Part shown: one piece after another, positions 19,719 through 27,164 of the stretch
How the letters are laid out: each line of letters opens with the position of its first letter
Position numbering within the stretch: the stretch's first letter is position 1
Source: Bacteroidales bacterium
GTDB lineage: Bacteria; Bacteroidota; Bacteroidia; Bacteroidales; UBA932
Direction of reading: 5' to 3'
DNA length: 64,000 bases
NCBI GenBank assembly: GCA_024401745.1
Contig: JAKSKK010000001.1
Coordinates: 62,001 to 126,000 of the forward strand
The notes under the pieces: generated by a model
What the model was told of the DNA's origin: nothing
Seen by the model: only the letters and a program-made list of their open reading frames with translations
Databases searched by the model: none
Made by a program: the position numbers and the translations under genes

Positions 19719-21753
19719 AAAACAAAATAAGAAACCGCAGAAGGTAAAGGTCGTCAGAATCAATTTCTCGTGGATCTATCTTCTGCTGATTGGTGGAATA
19801 ATCTTCATGCTCCTGACATCCAAGGGTGTTCCGGCGCAGAAGATAGAATGGGCGCAGCTGGAGGAGATGATCCAGGCCGGAGACGTGAAGGAAGTCCAGT
19901 TCGTGCGCAATGACTTCAAGGGCGACGTGACTGTCCGTCCCGAGAAGATGAACAAGTATTCTGACCTTTTCCCTGGCGGAAAGGTTCCCTCATCGGCCCC
20001 TCAGTTCTATTTCCTTACTTCTAGCAAGTTCGATCCGGAACTGGAATTCGCGCGCCTGAATGCATTCCTCGATCCTCAGGACAGGACCAAGCTGGTCATC
20101 ACCAACGACGCCAAGATATGGGAGAACATTCTTGAATGGGTGTTCCCGCTCATTCTCTTCATACTCCTCTGGGTGTGGATGTTCCGCGGCATGGGCAAGA
20201 ACATGGGCGGTGGCCCCGGCGGTGGCGGCATGAATCCCTTCAATGCCGGCAAGACTACCGGAAAGGAAGTCGACAAGGACAAGGTCAATGTGACCTTCAA
20301 GGACGTTGCAGGTCTGTACGGCGCAAAGGAGGAAGTGATGGAGATCGTGGATTTCCTCAAGAATCCTCAGAAATACACTGCCCTTGGTGGCAAGATACCC
20401 AAGGGTGCGCTGCTCGTAGGCCCTCCGGGAACCGGTAAGACCCTGCTCGCTAAGGCTGTCGCCGGCGAGGCAAACGTGCCTTTCTTCAGTATGAGCGGTT
20501 CCGATTTCGTGGAGATGTTCGTGGGCGTAGGTGCAAGCCGCGTGCGTGACCTCTTCGCCCAGGCTAAGGAGAAAGCTCCCTGCATCGTGTTCATCGACGA
20601 GATCGACGCAGTTGGACGTGCCCGTGGCAAGAATGCCGGCTGGAGTTCCAATGACGAGCGCGAAAATACTCTGAATCAGCTTCTTACCGAGATGGATGGC
20701 TTCGGCACCAACAGCGGCGTGATAGTTCTCGCTGCCACCAACCGTGCCGATATCCTCGACAAGGCCCTCATGCGTGCCGGCCGTTTCGACAGGCAGATCA
20801 ACGTCACACTTCCTGACCTGAACGAGCGCAAGGAGATATTCCAGGTTCATCTTGGCAAGCTCAAGCTCAGCAAGGATTTCGACCTTGAAGGAATAGCAAA
20901 GCATACCCCCGGATTCTCCGGCGCTGACATTGCCAACGTCTGCAACGAGGCCGCTCTCACAGCAGCTCGCAGAGGCAAGAAAGCCATCGACAACCAGGAC
21001 TTCCTGGATGCAGTCGACAGGGTAGTGGGTGGAATCGAGCGCAAGAAGACTCTCATGAGTCCTGAGGAGAAGCGTCTCACTGCATTCCATGAGGCAGGCC
21101 ATGCCGTTGCAGGCTGGCTCCTTCCCGGATGCGACCCTGTCCTCAAGGTCAGCATCATCCCTCGCGGACAGGCTCTTGGCATCACCTGGTCACTGCCTGA
21201 TGAAAGGGTGATGTGGTCGCGTACCCAGATGTTCGACGAGATGTGCTGCCTTGTTGCCGGCCGTATAGCCGAAGAGATAGTCAACGACGGCGTGCCCTGC
21301 ACCGGTGCTCTCAACGACTTCGAGCGCATGACCAAGATGGCATACGCGATGGTGTCATATTACGGAATGAGCGAGAAGGTCGGCAACCTGTCATTCTATG
21401 ATGCTCAGGGTGGATATGAATTCACCAAGCCTTATTCCGAGAAGACTGCCGAGCTCATCGATTCCGAAGTAAGGGCTCTCGTGGATGATGTCACATCACG
21501 TACACGCACCCTTCTTACCGAGAACTGGGAAGGTCTTGAGAAGCTCGCCAATATACTGATTGACAAGGAGATAATCATGTCTAAGGACATCGAGGCAATC
21601 TTCGGTCCCAAGGCCGGAAAGCACGGCGAGGAAAGGCTTCTTCCCGAGAATCAGGAGCAGCCTGAGGCGTCTGCAGAGGCTGAACCCGCTGCCGATGCCC
21701 CCGAGTCTGCAGAGACAGGATTCGTTTCGACTAATACTACCGACAATGAATAA
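19711..21753 (+). CDS. ftsH: ATP-dependent zinc metalloprotease FtsH
   Basis: Membrane-bound AAA+ protease for quality control of membrane and regulatory proteins. Two membrane segments (residues about 20-37 and 139-157) enclose a periplasmic domain. Glycine-rich linker [12 protein letters not shown], then Walker [14 protein letters not shown], pore motif region [15 protein letters not shown], Walker [39 protein letters not shown]. The zinc site HEAGH is at residues 460-464. The C-terminal tail after residue 645 is acidic and A/E/P-rich. Its stop overlaps the cdsA start. The ftsH-cdsA-psd order suggests an envelope lipid operon. Confidence 0.97.
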   Translation: MAKKQNKKPQKVKVVRINFSWIYLLLIGGIIFMLLTSKGVPAQKIEWAQLEEMIQAGDVKEVQFVRNDFKGDVTVRPEKMNKYSDLFPGGKVPSSAPQFYFLTSSKFDPELEFARLNAFLDPQDRTKLVITNDAKIWENILEWVFPLILFILLWVWMFRGMGKNMGGGPGGGGMNPFNAGKTTGKEVDKDKVNVTFKDVAGLYGAKEEVMEIVDFLKNPQKYTALGGKIPKGALLVGPPGTGKTLLAKAVAGEANVPFFSMSGSDFVEMFVGVGASRVRDLFAQAKEKAPCIVFIDEIDAVGRARGKNAGWSSNDERENTLNQLLTEMDGFGTNSGVIVLAATNRADILDKALMRAGRFDRQINVTLPDLNERKEIFQVHLGKLKLSKDFDLEGIAKHTPGFSGADIANVCNEAALTAARRGKKAIDNQDFLDAVDRVVGGIERKKTLMSPEEKRLTAFHEAGHAVAGWLLPGCDPVLKVSIIPRGQALGITWSLPDERVMWSRTQMFDEMCCLVAGRIAEEIVNDGVPCTGALNDFERMTKMAYAMVSYYGMSEKVGNLSFYDAQGGYEFTKPYSEKTAELIDSEVRALVDDVTSRTRTLLTENWEGLEKLANILIDKEIIMSKDIEAIFGPKAGKHGEERLLPENQEQPEASAEAEPAADAPESAETGFVSTNTTDNE

Positions 21754-22576
21754 TTTCGCAGTCCGCACTATATCAAGTGTCGTGTTCGGAGCCGTGATGG
21801 TTGCCGGACTTCTCTTCAGCGGAATCTTCTACGGCGCACTCTTCCTGCTCGTCATGCTGATGGCGATGCGTGAGTTCTACAACATGGCCCTCGGCTCGCA
21901 GTATGCGCTCGGGCAGAGGCTCGCCATGTTCTCTGCAGCCATCTTCCTGGCTACTACGGTGATATTCTGCCAGGGCAACCTTGAGGCGAAGTGGATCCTT
22001 CTAGGAATCCTGCCGCTCATGCTCATGCCCGTCATATACGTATTCATGAAACAGCGTCCCGAGTTCGGACGCGTGGCATACATCTATGCCGGACTGCTGT
22101 ACATCGCAATGCCGATCTGCCTCAGCCCGTTCCTCGTATTCAATGGCGGTGAGTTCAACGGCTTCCTTCTGCTCAGCATCTTCATCGTGATATGGCTCTG
22201 CGACGTAGGTGCATACTGCGTCGGCACGGCTCTTGGCCAGAAGCCTGATTCAAAGAAACTTGCCCCTAGCATCTCTCCCAAGAAATCGTGGTGGGGCTTC
22301 TGGGGCGGCGTGTTCTTCGGCACCCTTGCCGGGCTTGTGCTCCATTTCGTGGGCTGGATGCCTTTCAGCCTCATCCACTGCATAGCCCTTGGCGCCTTGA
22401 TAAGCGTCTGCGGTGTGTGCGGAGACCTCTTTGAGTCATTGTGGAAACGCTGGTTCGGCGTGAAGGATTCCGGCAACTGCATCCCCGGTCACGGAGGAAT
22501 GCTTGACCGCTTCGATTCATCGCTCATGGCAATCCCCGTGGCTCTTGTATATCTTGTCATAGCAGGCCTTATATGA
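21746..22576 (+). CDS. cdsA: Phosphatidate cytidylyltransferase CdsA
   Basis: Makes CDP-diacylglycerol from phosphatidic acid and CTP in the inner membrane. The start is the ATG at 21746 ([15 protein letters not shown]), inside the ftsH stop region; the upstream in-frame extension is hydrophilic and overlaps ftsH. Seven or eight hydrophobic segments are visible. The family signature is KDSGNCIPGHGGMLDRFDS near the C-terminus, and the segment DVGAYCVGTALGQ ... SPKKSWWGFWGG precedes it. 276 residues. Overlaps psd by 4 bases (ATGA). Confidence 0.93.
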   Translation: MNNFAVRTISSVVFGAVMVAGLLFSGIFYGALFLLVMLMAMREFYNMALGSQYALGQRLAMFSAAIFLATTVIFCQGNLEAKWILLGILPLMLMPVIYVFMKQRPEFGRVAYIYAGLLYIAMPICLSPFLVFNGGEFNGFLLLSIFIVIWLCDVGAYCVGTALGQKPDSKKLAPSISPKKSWWGFWGGVFFGTLAGLVLHFVGWMPFSLIHCIALGALISVCGVCGDLFESLWKRWFGVKDSGNCIPGHGGMLDRFDSSLMAIPVALVYLVIAGLI

Positions 22577-23226
22577 AGATAGACAGGGACTCATACGGAT
22601 CGATAGCATTGATATATGGCATCAGCTTAGCTGCTGCCGTTTTGCTTATATGCCTTGTGAAGAATCCGTTGATTCTCTGGCCCTGCATTGCCCTGATCCT
22701 TTGGTTCGACATCTGGCAGACCGCATTTTTCCGCGTACCCAGGCGCAATCGCAAGGGCAGCTCCAGCCTTGTGACAAGCGTAGCCGACGGCCGTGTCGTC
22801 ATAGTCGACAAGGTGATCGAGCCTGAAGTGCTGAAACGCGAATGCATACAGATCAGCGTATATATGAACTTCTTTGACGTCCATTCCAATTTCTGGCCCA
22901 TGGACGGAAAGGTGAAGTCGTATGAATATCACCCCGGCGACCATTTCTACGCCAGCCATCCCAAGGCTTCAGTGCTGAATGAGCACACCTGCGTGCTCAT
23001 GCGCAACAAGGACGGCAAGGAATTGCTGTTCAAGCAGATTGCCGGTGGGTTTGCAAGGCGCATCGCCTGCCACGCCGAGCCCGGCCAGACTGTGTCTGCC
23101 GGATCCCAGTGTGGAATCATCAAATTCGGTTCACGCATAGACATGTTCCTTCCTCTTGACGCAAAGGTGAATGTCAAGGTAGGGGACCTGGTGCGTGCCT
23201 GTGAAACTGTACTTGCTGAAATTTAA
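22573..23226 (+). CDS. psd: Phosphatidylserine decarboxylase proenzyme (short, PsdII-like type)
   Basis: Pyruvoyl-dependent enzyme that makes phosphatidylethanolamine. Two N-terminal membrane segments (residues about 10-50), then FFRVPRR, SVADGRVVIVDKV, NFFDVHSNFWPMDGKV, HPGDHFYASHPKAS and the self-cleavage site in KFGSRIDMFLP, where the serine becomes the pyruvoyl group of the alpha chain. Length 217 matches the short Bacteroidota form. Follows cdsA with a 4-base overlap, giving consecutive steps of phospholipid synthesis. Confidence 0.92.
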   Translation: MKIDRDSYGSIALIYGISLAAAVLLICLVKNPLILWPCIALILWFDIWQTAFFRVPRRNRKGSSSLVTSVADGRVVIVDKVIEPEVLKRECIQISVYMNFFDVHSNFWPMDGKVKSYEYHPGDHFYASHPKASVLNEHTCVLMRNKDGKELLFKQIAGGFARRIACHAEPGQTVSAGSQCGIIKFGSRIDMFLPLDAKVNVKVGDLVRACETVLAEI

Positions 23227-23237
23227 TCATTCATAAT

Positions 23238-24113
23238 ATGCAACTAGACGGAAGAAGACAAAGTACTAATGTAGATGACCGCAGAGGTATGTCTACAACA
23301 GGTAAGGTTGTGGGCGGTGTCGGCCTTGGAGGCGCAATCGTCATCGGACTCATCACCTTGCTGCTCGGCGGCAATCCTCAGGAGGCAATCGAGGTCGCCG
23401 GTCAGATGATGGCCAACAATACCGAGGTCGTCACCGACAGCAACTGGCAGCCCAGTGAGCAGGAGCAGGAGCTGGCCGTGTTCGCCAGCCAGATTCTTGC
23501 AGGTACCGAGGATATCTGGTCTGAGATATTTAGGTCTCTCGGACGCACGTATCAGCCCCCGAAGCTCGTCCTTTTCAGCGGAAGCGTCCAGTCAGGATGT
23601 GGTGGCGCAACATCTCAGTCAGGTCCTTTCTACTGCAGTGCGGACCAGAGCGTTTACCTTGATCTCGAGTTTTTCATGAACATGCGCCGTCAGCTCGGTG
23701 CCGACGGTGACTTTGCATACGCATACGTCATCGCACATGAGGTCGGACACCACGTGCAGAATCAGCTTGGTACCCTCCAGCAGGCACATAACCAGATGAG
23801 CCGCGTCAGCGAGGCTCAGGCCAACCAGATCAGCGTACGTCTTGAGCTTCAGGCCGACTTCTATGCCGGAGTATGGGCATACAACGATAACAAGCGTTTC
23901 CGCTCACTTGAGGCAGGTGATATTGAAGAAGCTCTTAATGCCGCATCAAAGATCGGTGACGACTACCTCCAGAAGCAGAGCTACGGACGCACCGTTCCCG
24001 ATTCATTCACCCACGGAACATCAGAGCAGCGCTCAAGGTGGCTCACAAAGGGCCTCCGTACCGGCGACATCACTCAGGGCGACACATTCAGCCAGGCATA
24101 CAATCAACTGTAG
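23238..24113 (+). CDS. YpfJ-like neutral zinc metallopeptidase
   Basis: Putative membrane-tethered zinc peptidase of 291 residues. MQLDGRRQSTNVDDRRG opens the protein as in YpfJ-family members, followed by a single membrane segment (residues about 22-45, GGVGLGGAIVIGLITLLLGG). The catalytic motif is AHEVGHHVQ (His167, Glu168, His171), preceded by QSVYLDLEFF and followed by LELQADFYAGVWAY, which supplies a third metal ligand. The C-terminal GTSEQRSRWLTKGLRTGD is also typical. Substrate unknown in the family. It follows psd by 11 bases and precedes the DUF3467 gene by 4. Confidence 0.88.
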   Translation: MQLDGRRQSTNVDDRRGMSTTGKVVGGVGLGGAIVIGLITLLLGGNPQEAIEVAGQMMANNTEVVTDSNWQPSEQEQELAVFASQILAGTEDIWSEIFRSLGRTYQPPKLVLFSGSVQSGCGGATSQSGPFYCSADQSVYLDLEFFMNMRRQLGADGDFAYAYVIAHEVGHHVQNQLGTLQQAHNQMSRVSEAQANQISVRLELQADFYAGVWAYNDNKRFRSLEAGDIEEALNAASKIGDDYLQKQSYGRTVPDSFTHGTSEQRSRWLTKGLRTGDITQGDTFSQAYNQL

Positions 24114-24117
24114 TAAA

Positions 24118-24429
24118 ATGGAAGAGAAGAAGATAAACCTTGAGCTCAAGCCTGAGATCGCCAAGGGCTCATATAGCAATCTCGCAATCATCAGCCATTC
24201 TCACAGCGAGTTCATCATCGATTTCGCCGAGATGCTTCCCGGACTTCAGAAGCCCGAGATAGGCAACCGCATCATCATGACTCCCGAACATACTAAGAGA
24301 CTTCTCAACGCTATAGCCGAGAATATCTCCAAGTACGAGGCGCAGTACGGCAGGATCGAACTTCCCAGCCCTCAGCAGGGAGCGACCTTCAACCTTTCGG
24401 ACCTGAACCCGAATGGAACCAAATCTTAA
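24118..24429 (+). CDS. DUF3467 family protein
   Basis: 103 residues starting at ATG 24118 (MEEKKINLELKPEIAKG). The features match DUF3467: YSNLAIISHSHSEFIIDFAEMLPG and RIIMTPEHTKRLLNAIAENISKYE. Function is unknown; the family is small, soluble and widespread in Bacteroidota. It begins 4 bases after the peptidase gene and overlaps the next gene by 17 bases, so it is in the same transcription unit. Confidence 0.85.
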   Translation: MEEKKINLELKPEIAKGSYSNLAIISHSHSEFIIDFAEMLPGLQKPEIGNRIIMTPEHTKRLLNAIAENISKYEAQYGRIELPSPQQGATFNLSDLNPNGTKS

Positions 24430-24940
24430 GTCGATAAAGGCCATAGCGATGGACATCGACGGTGTCCTGACCGACGGGGGACTGATACCTCTGGCGAACG
24501 GCGACGTGCTTCGCATCACCGACGCCAAGGATGCCTTTGCAGTGAGATTCGCTGCCAAGCAGGGCATGATCATGTCAATAATGTCGGGCGGTGACACACA
24601 GGCCCTGCATACCAGGATGCTGAGCCTTCGCGTCAAGGAGGAAGACCTCTTCCTTGGCTGCAGAGGCAAGCTGGAGGTGTTCCGTGCATTCTGCACGCAG
24701 CACGGTCTGGATGCATCGGAGGTGGCCTATTTCGGCGACGACATTGCTGATACCCAGGTGCTTGCAGCATGCGGATGCGGCTTTGCTCCTGCCGATGCGG
24801 CGCAGGAGGCCAAGGATGCAGCAGACATCGTCACCACCAGACCTGGCGGCAAGGGATGCGTGCGGGAAGGCATCGAGATGATCCTGAAGGCCCAGGGGCT
24901 CTGGGTCTTCGATCCCGACAAGTTCAACGAGCTGTACTAG
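24413..24940 (+). CDS. KdsC-like HAD phosphatase (3-deoxy-manno-octulosonate-8-phosphatase type)
   Basis: 175-residue HAD-superfamily phosphatase without a cap domain. Motif I AMDIDGVLTDGG holds the nucleophile and acid/base Asp; motif II SIMSGGD; motif III Lys region; motif IV YFGDDIADTQVL. This is the KdsC pattern, dephosphorylating Kdo-8-P for lipid A core synthesis, tetramer-forming in the family. A nucleotide-linked 9-carbon sugar phosphatase role is the alternative. Overlaps DUF3467 by 17 bases; three bases separate it from the pseudouridine synthase. Confidence 0.85.
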   Translation: MEPNLKSIKAIAMDIDGVLTDGGLIPLANGDVLRITDAKDAFAVRFAAKQGMIMSIMSGGDTQALHTRMLSLRVKEEDLFLGCRGKLEVFRAFCTQHGLDASEVAYFGDDIADTQVLAACGCGFAPADAAQEAKDAADIVTTRPGGKGCVREGIEMILKAQGLWVFDPDKFNELY

Positions 24941-24943
24941 GCG

Positions 24944-26230
24944 GTGGCCGTGCCATTCACATACCCGTTCTGCTATGTGCCTGACCCTCGCGTGGTCGAA
25001 GAGGCCCGCAGGCTGACGGAGATTCTTGATTCCGGGCATTTAGACCATTCGGGCAAAATGTTCGGAATCCTCATTACCGACCGCGGACCACTTTACGCGT
25101 TCAGCGGTCTTCTGGACGGAAGGGCGACCGTCGAGGGCTTTGTGCCTCCCATATTCGACTATTCCTTGCCTGACGGGTATTTCCGCAGGCGCGAGACTGA
25201 GATAGCGGCGCAGGTTGCGCGCCGGAAAGCCGGGCTGCCCGTTTCTGAGGATCCGGCGAAGATGTCCGCCGACCTCCAGGACTGGCTGTTCAGTCAATAT
25301 AAGGTCCTGAATGCCAGAGGGGAGAGCCTCAGCATCAAGGAGATATTCGCGCTACGCGGCCTGGTGCCTCCTGGGGGCACCGGCGATTGCGCGGGTCCCA
25401 AACTGCTCAATCATGCATACCTGAACGGAATGAAGCCGCTGGCGATGGGGGAGTTCTGGTATGGAGATTCTCCTATGAAGGAAGTCCGTGAGCAGGGACG
25501 CTTCTATCCGTCCTGCATGGGAAAGTGTGGCCCTCTGCTGAGCTGGATGCTTCAGGGGCTGGACGTGGCTCCTAATCCTCTCGACTCGGGATTCAGCAAT
25601 GATGCCGAGCCCGAAGTGATATATGAGGATGGCTCGCTGATAGTTGTGAACAAGCCTGCCGGGATGCTGGCCGTGCCCGGTCGCGTTGCTGCGCCCAGTC
25701 TTCTTGGCTGGCTGCGTGAGCGTTATGGCGATTCTGTCGAGACCTGCCATAGGCTAGACATGGATACATCCGGTCTGATGGTGTTCGCGCGAGATCTCGG
25801 CACCAAGGCGGCCATGGAGGCTCAGTTTGCAGGGCGGGACGTCGTGAAGCGTTACCGTGCGAGGCTTGTGGCGGGCACCGGTCCGTTCAGGCATGCTGCG
25901 CGTGGAACGATAGCACTTCCTCTTGCGTTGGATTATTATGACAGGCCGCGCCAGTATGTTGACTATGAGAACGGCAAGCTGGCCGTTACCGAATACGAAA
26001 TAGCCGAAGTCCTGCCGAATGGTGAGATCGATGTGATATTCACACCCAGGACCGGTCGGACACATCAGCTTCGTGTCCACTCAGCCCATGTGAAGGGCCT
26101 CGGCCGGCCTATCAAGGGCGACAGGCTATACGGCGATGCCACCGAAGGCAGACTGTTCCTTCACGCATTCTATCTTGAATTCACTCATCCGGAAACAGGG
26201 GAGAGACTCGTATTCAGCAAGCAGGGGTGA
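24944..26230 (+). CDS. RluA-family pseudouridine synthase with N-terminal extension
   Basis: Converts uridine to pseudouridine in rRNA or tRNA. The start is GTG at 24944, three bases after the previous stop. Residues about 1-205 form an extension seen in a subset of RluA-like enzymes (contains SGKMFGILITDR and GTGDCAGPKLLNHAY). The catalytic domain follows: VIYEDGSLIVVNKPAGMLAVPG, ETCHRLDMDTSGLMVFARD with the catalytic Asp of the HRLDxDTSG motif, and FTPRTGRTHQLRVHSAH. Total 428 residues. The target nucleotide cannot be read from sequence. Confidence 0.88.
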   Translation: MAVPFTYPFCYVPDPRVVEEARRLTEILDSGHLDHSGKMFGILITDRGPLYAFSGLLDGRATVEGFVPPIFDYSLPDGYFRRRETEIAAQVARRKAGLPVSEDPAKMSADLQDWLFSQYKVLNARGESLSIKEIFALRGLVPPGGTGDCAGPKLLNHAYLNGMKPLAMGEFWYGDSPMKEVREQGRFYPSCMGKCGPLLSWMLQGLDVAPNPLDSGFSNDAEPEVIYEDGSLIVVNKPAGMLAVPGRVAAPSLLGWLRERYGDSVETCHRLDMDTSGLMVFARDLGTKAAMEAQFAGRDVVKRYRARLVAGTGPFRHAARGTIALPLALDYYDRPRQYVDYENGKLAVTEYEIAEVLPNGEIDVIFTPRTGRTHQLRVHSAHVKGLGRPIKGDRLYGDATEGRLFLHAFYLEFTHPETGERLVFSKQG

Positions 26231-26234
26231 ATAT

Positions 26235-26346
26235 AAAAGAAATGAGTTGTGACCATCACGGCGACAACTCATACTAACCACATAATTAATAACACTAAAA
26301 CTAATAACCAATAGGTTGATGGACCAGAATGGCCGCTTGCTCAACC
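26235..26346 (-). ncRNA. Candidate small RNA with own promoter and terminator
   Basis: A strong minus-strand promoter (TTTG-N19-TACCTTTG, 26352-26382) predicts a start near 26346. The transcript would begin with a stem-loop GGTTGA/TCAACC enclosing GGCC/GGTC, then an A/T-rich single-stranded part, and end in the hairpin at 26242-26272 followed by TTTCTTTTAT. Predicted length about 110 nt. No convincing open reading frame is present. RNA class unknown; it does not carry the SRP RNA or 6S RNA hallmarks. Confidence 0.5.
26242..26272 (-). terminator. Hairpin terminator of the small-RNA candidate
   Basis: Perfect 9-bp inverted repeat ATGAGTTGT (26242-26250) and ACAACTCAT (26264-26272). Only the minus strand has a T-rich tail (TTTCTTTTAT), so it most likely terminates leftward transcription. 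Confidence 0.6.
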
Positions 26347-26351
26347 CGATA

Positions 26352-26382
26352 CAAAGGTAATACTTATTTTTGTATTTGCAAA
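26352..26382 (-). promoter_or_regulatory. Promoter of the small-RNA candidate
   Basis: Minus-strand -33 TTTG (26379-26382), spacer of exactly 19 bases, -7 TACCTTTG (26352-26359). One of the three best promoter matches in the window, and not placed before any protein gene. Confidence 0.6.
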
Positions 26383-26413
26383 CTTTTTTAATAATTTTTT
26401 CAAAAAATTTATT

Positions 26414-26449
26414 TATTGCCTGACAATGTCTTTTATACTCCAGGCAATA
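26414..26449 (-). terminator. Hairpin with minus-strand T tract downstream of the structured element
   Basis: TATTGCCTG (26414-26422) and CAGGCAATA (26441-26449) form a 9-bp stem with an 18-base loop. On the minus strand it is followed by AATAAATTTTTTG, so it looks like a terminator for a transcript coming from 26470-26680. Confidence 0.5.
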
Positions 26450-26468
26450 TCTTCCGATCATAGACCCT

Positions 26469-26566
26469 CGGCGGAGGAAAAGGGGTTGCCCGCTACGGGA
26501 TTCTGCGACGGCCACTACGGGCCTCGTCTCGAACCCGAATCCGCTTGGCAGCCATTTCCTCCGCCG
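26469..26566. ncRNA. GC-rich, 98-bp self-complementary element (structured RNA or palindromic element)
   Basis: A 12-bp perfect outer stem (26469-26480 with 26555-26566, CGGCGGAGGAAA against its complement) encloses further stems: 26484-26490 with 26547-26553, 26498-26503 with 26537-26542, and a hairpin 26507-26513 with 26520-26528. The second stem needs one G-U pair on the plus strand but has a C-A mismatch on the minus strand, favouring plus; the hairpin-plus-T-tract at 26414-26449 favours minus. Base composition is far richer in G+C than the AT-rich flanks. Not a tRNA: no cloverleaf can be drawn. Confidence 0.45.
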
Positions 26567-26602
26567 CAATAATTCGATAAATAATGTGGAATAATGTGAT
26601 AT

Positions 26603-26685
26603 AAGATAGCCTTATTTGTTACAAAAACAACGATAACATAAATGTTATATAGAATAACAAATATGTTTTATATATTGGCTATCTT
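26603..26685. repeat. Three nested inverted repeats after cinA-like gene
   Basis: Outer arms AAGATAGCC (26603-26611) and GGCTATCTT (26677-26685), the latter covering the cinA-like stop codon; middle arms TATTTGTTA (26613-26621) and TAACAAATA (26655-26663); inner palindrome ATAACAT-AA-ATGTTAT (26633-26648). All arms are perfect. It could stabilise or end the leftward mRNA, or be a site for a DNA-binding or recombination protein. Confidence 0.5.
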
Positions 26686-27164
26686 TTAGATAAATCTTCT
26701 TCTATGTAAGCCGCCAGAATTTCCAAAGCTGATGCAGCAAAAGCCTTGATATTGGTTTTTCTGGACTCATGACTACTTAATCTGACCGTTTTTGTTCCCT
26801 TTGGACCATCGATTGCAGCCCAGCAGGTGCCTGCCGGCTCGTGTTCGTCGCCATATAGATCGGCCCATCCGGTGGTTGCGACGGAGTATGTGGAGCCGGT
26901 GAGGGCTCTGACTCCGCGGGCCATCTCGGCAGCAACGGCGCTGCTGACGATTCCTTCGTTCAGGATGGTGTCAGGGCTGACGCCAAGAAGCTGTTCCTTA
27001 ATTCTGGGATCGTAGGATGTCACGGAACCTAGGTAATAGTCGGAGGACCCGGGTACGGTTGTGATCAGATGGGAAATCATGCCACCGGTGCATGATTCTG
27101 CGGCTGAGAGCTTCAGGCCTGAGCCATGGAGCAGCCTTTTGATTCTGACTTCTGCCTTGATCAT
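26679..27164 (-). CDS. CinA C-terminal-domain protein (PncC-like nicotinamide-nucleotide amidohydrolase)
   Basis: 161 residues equal to the amidase half of CinA, which deamidates nicotinamide mononucleotide. The N-terminal motif LSAAESCTGGMISHLIT carries the catalytic serine, and SYDPRIKEQLLGV supplies the lysine region. The usual glycine-rich loop GIAGPGGG is replaced by GWADLYGDEHEPAG, so either this is a lineage variant or activity is altered. It overlaps the upstream DHODH-like gene by 4 bases (ATGA) and is the last gene of the XRE-led unit. Confidence 0.82.
   Translation of the reverse strand: MIKAEVRIKRLLHGSGLKLSAAESCTGGMISHLITTVPGSSDYYLGSVTSYDPRIKEQLLGVSPDTILNEGIVSSAVAAEMARGVRALTGSTYSVATTGWADLYGDEHEPAGTCWAAIDGPKGTKTVRLSSHESRKTNIKAFAASALEILAAYIEEDLSKR

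Noticed and set aside
26469..26566. tRNA or tmRNA gene
   Set aside because: GGGTTCGAG-like and acceptor-like stretches are present, but no D-arm/anticodon/T-arm arrangement or CCA-compatible acceptor can be drawn, and no tag-peptide frame is visible.
26469..26566. Integron attC site
   Set aside because: The size and imperfect pairing fit, but the RYYYAAC and GTTRRRY core sites are missing and no integrase or cassette is nearby.
26126..26569. 147-codon minus-strand frame across the rluA-like end and the intergenic palindromes
   Set aside because: It overlaps a well-supported gene end, crosses two terminator hairpins and a promoter, and its sequence changes composition abruptly; it is a chance open frame.
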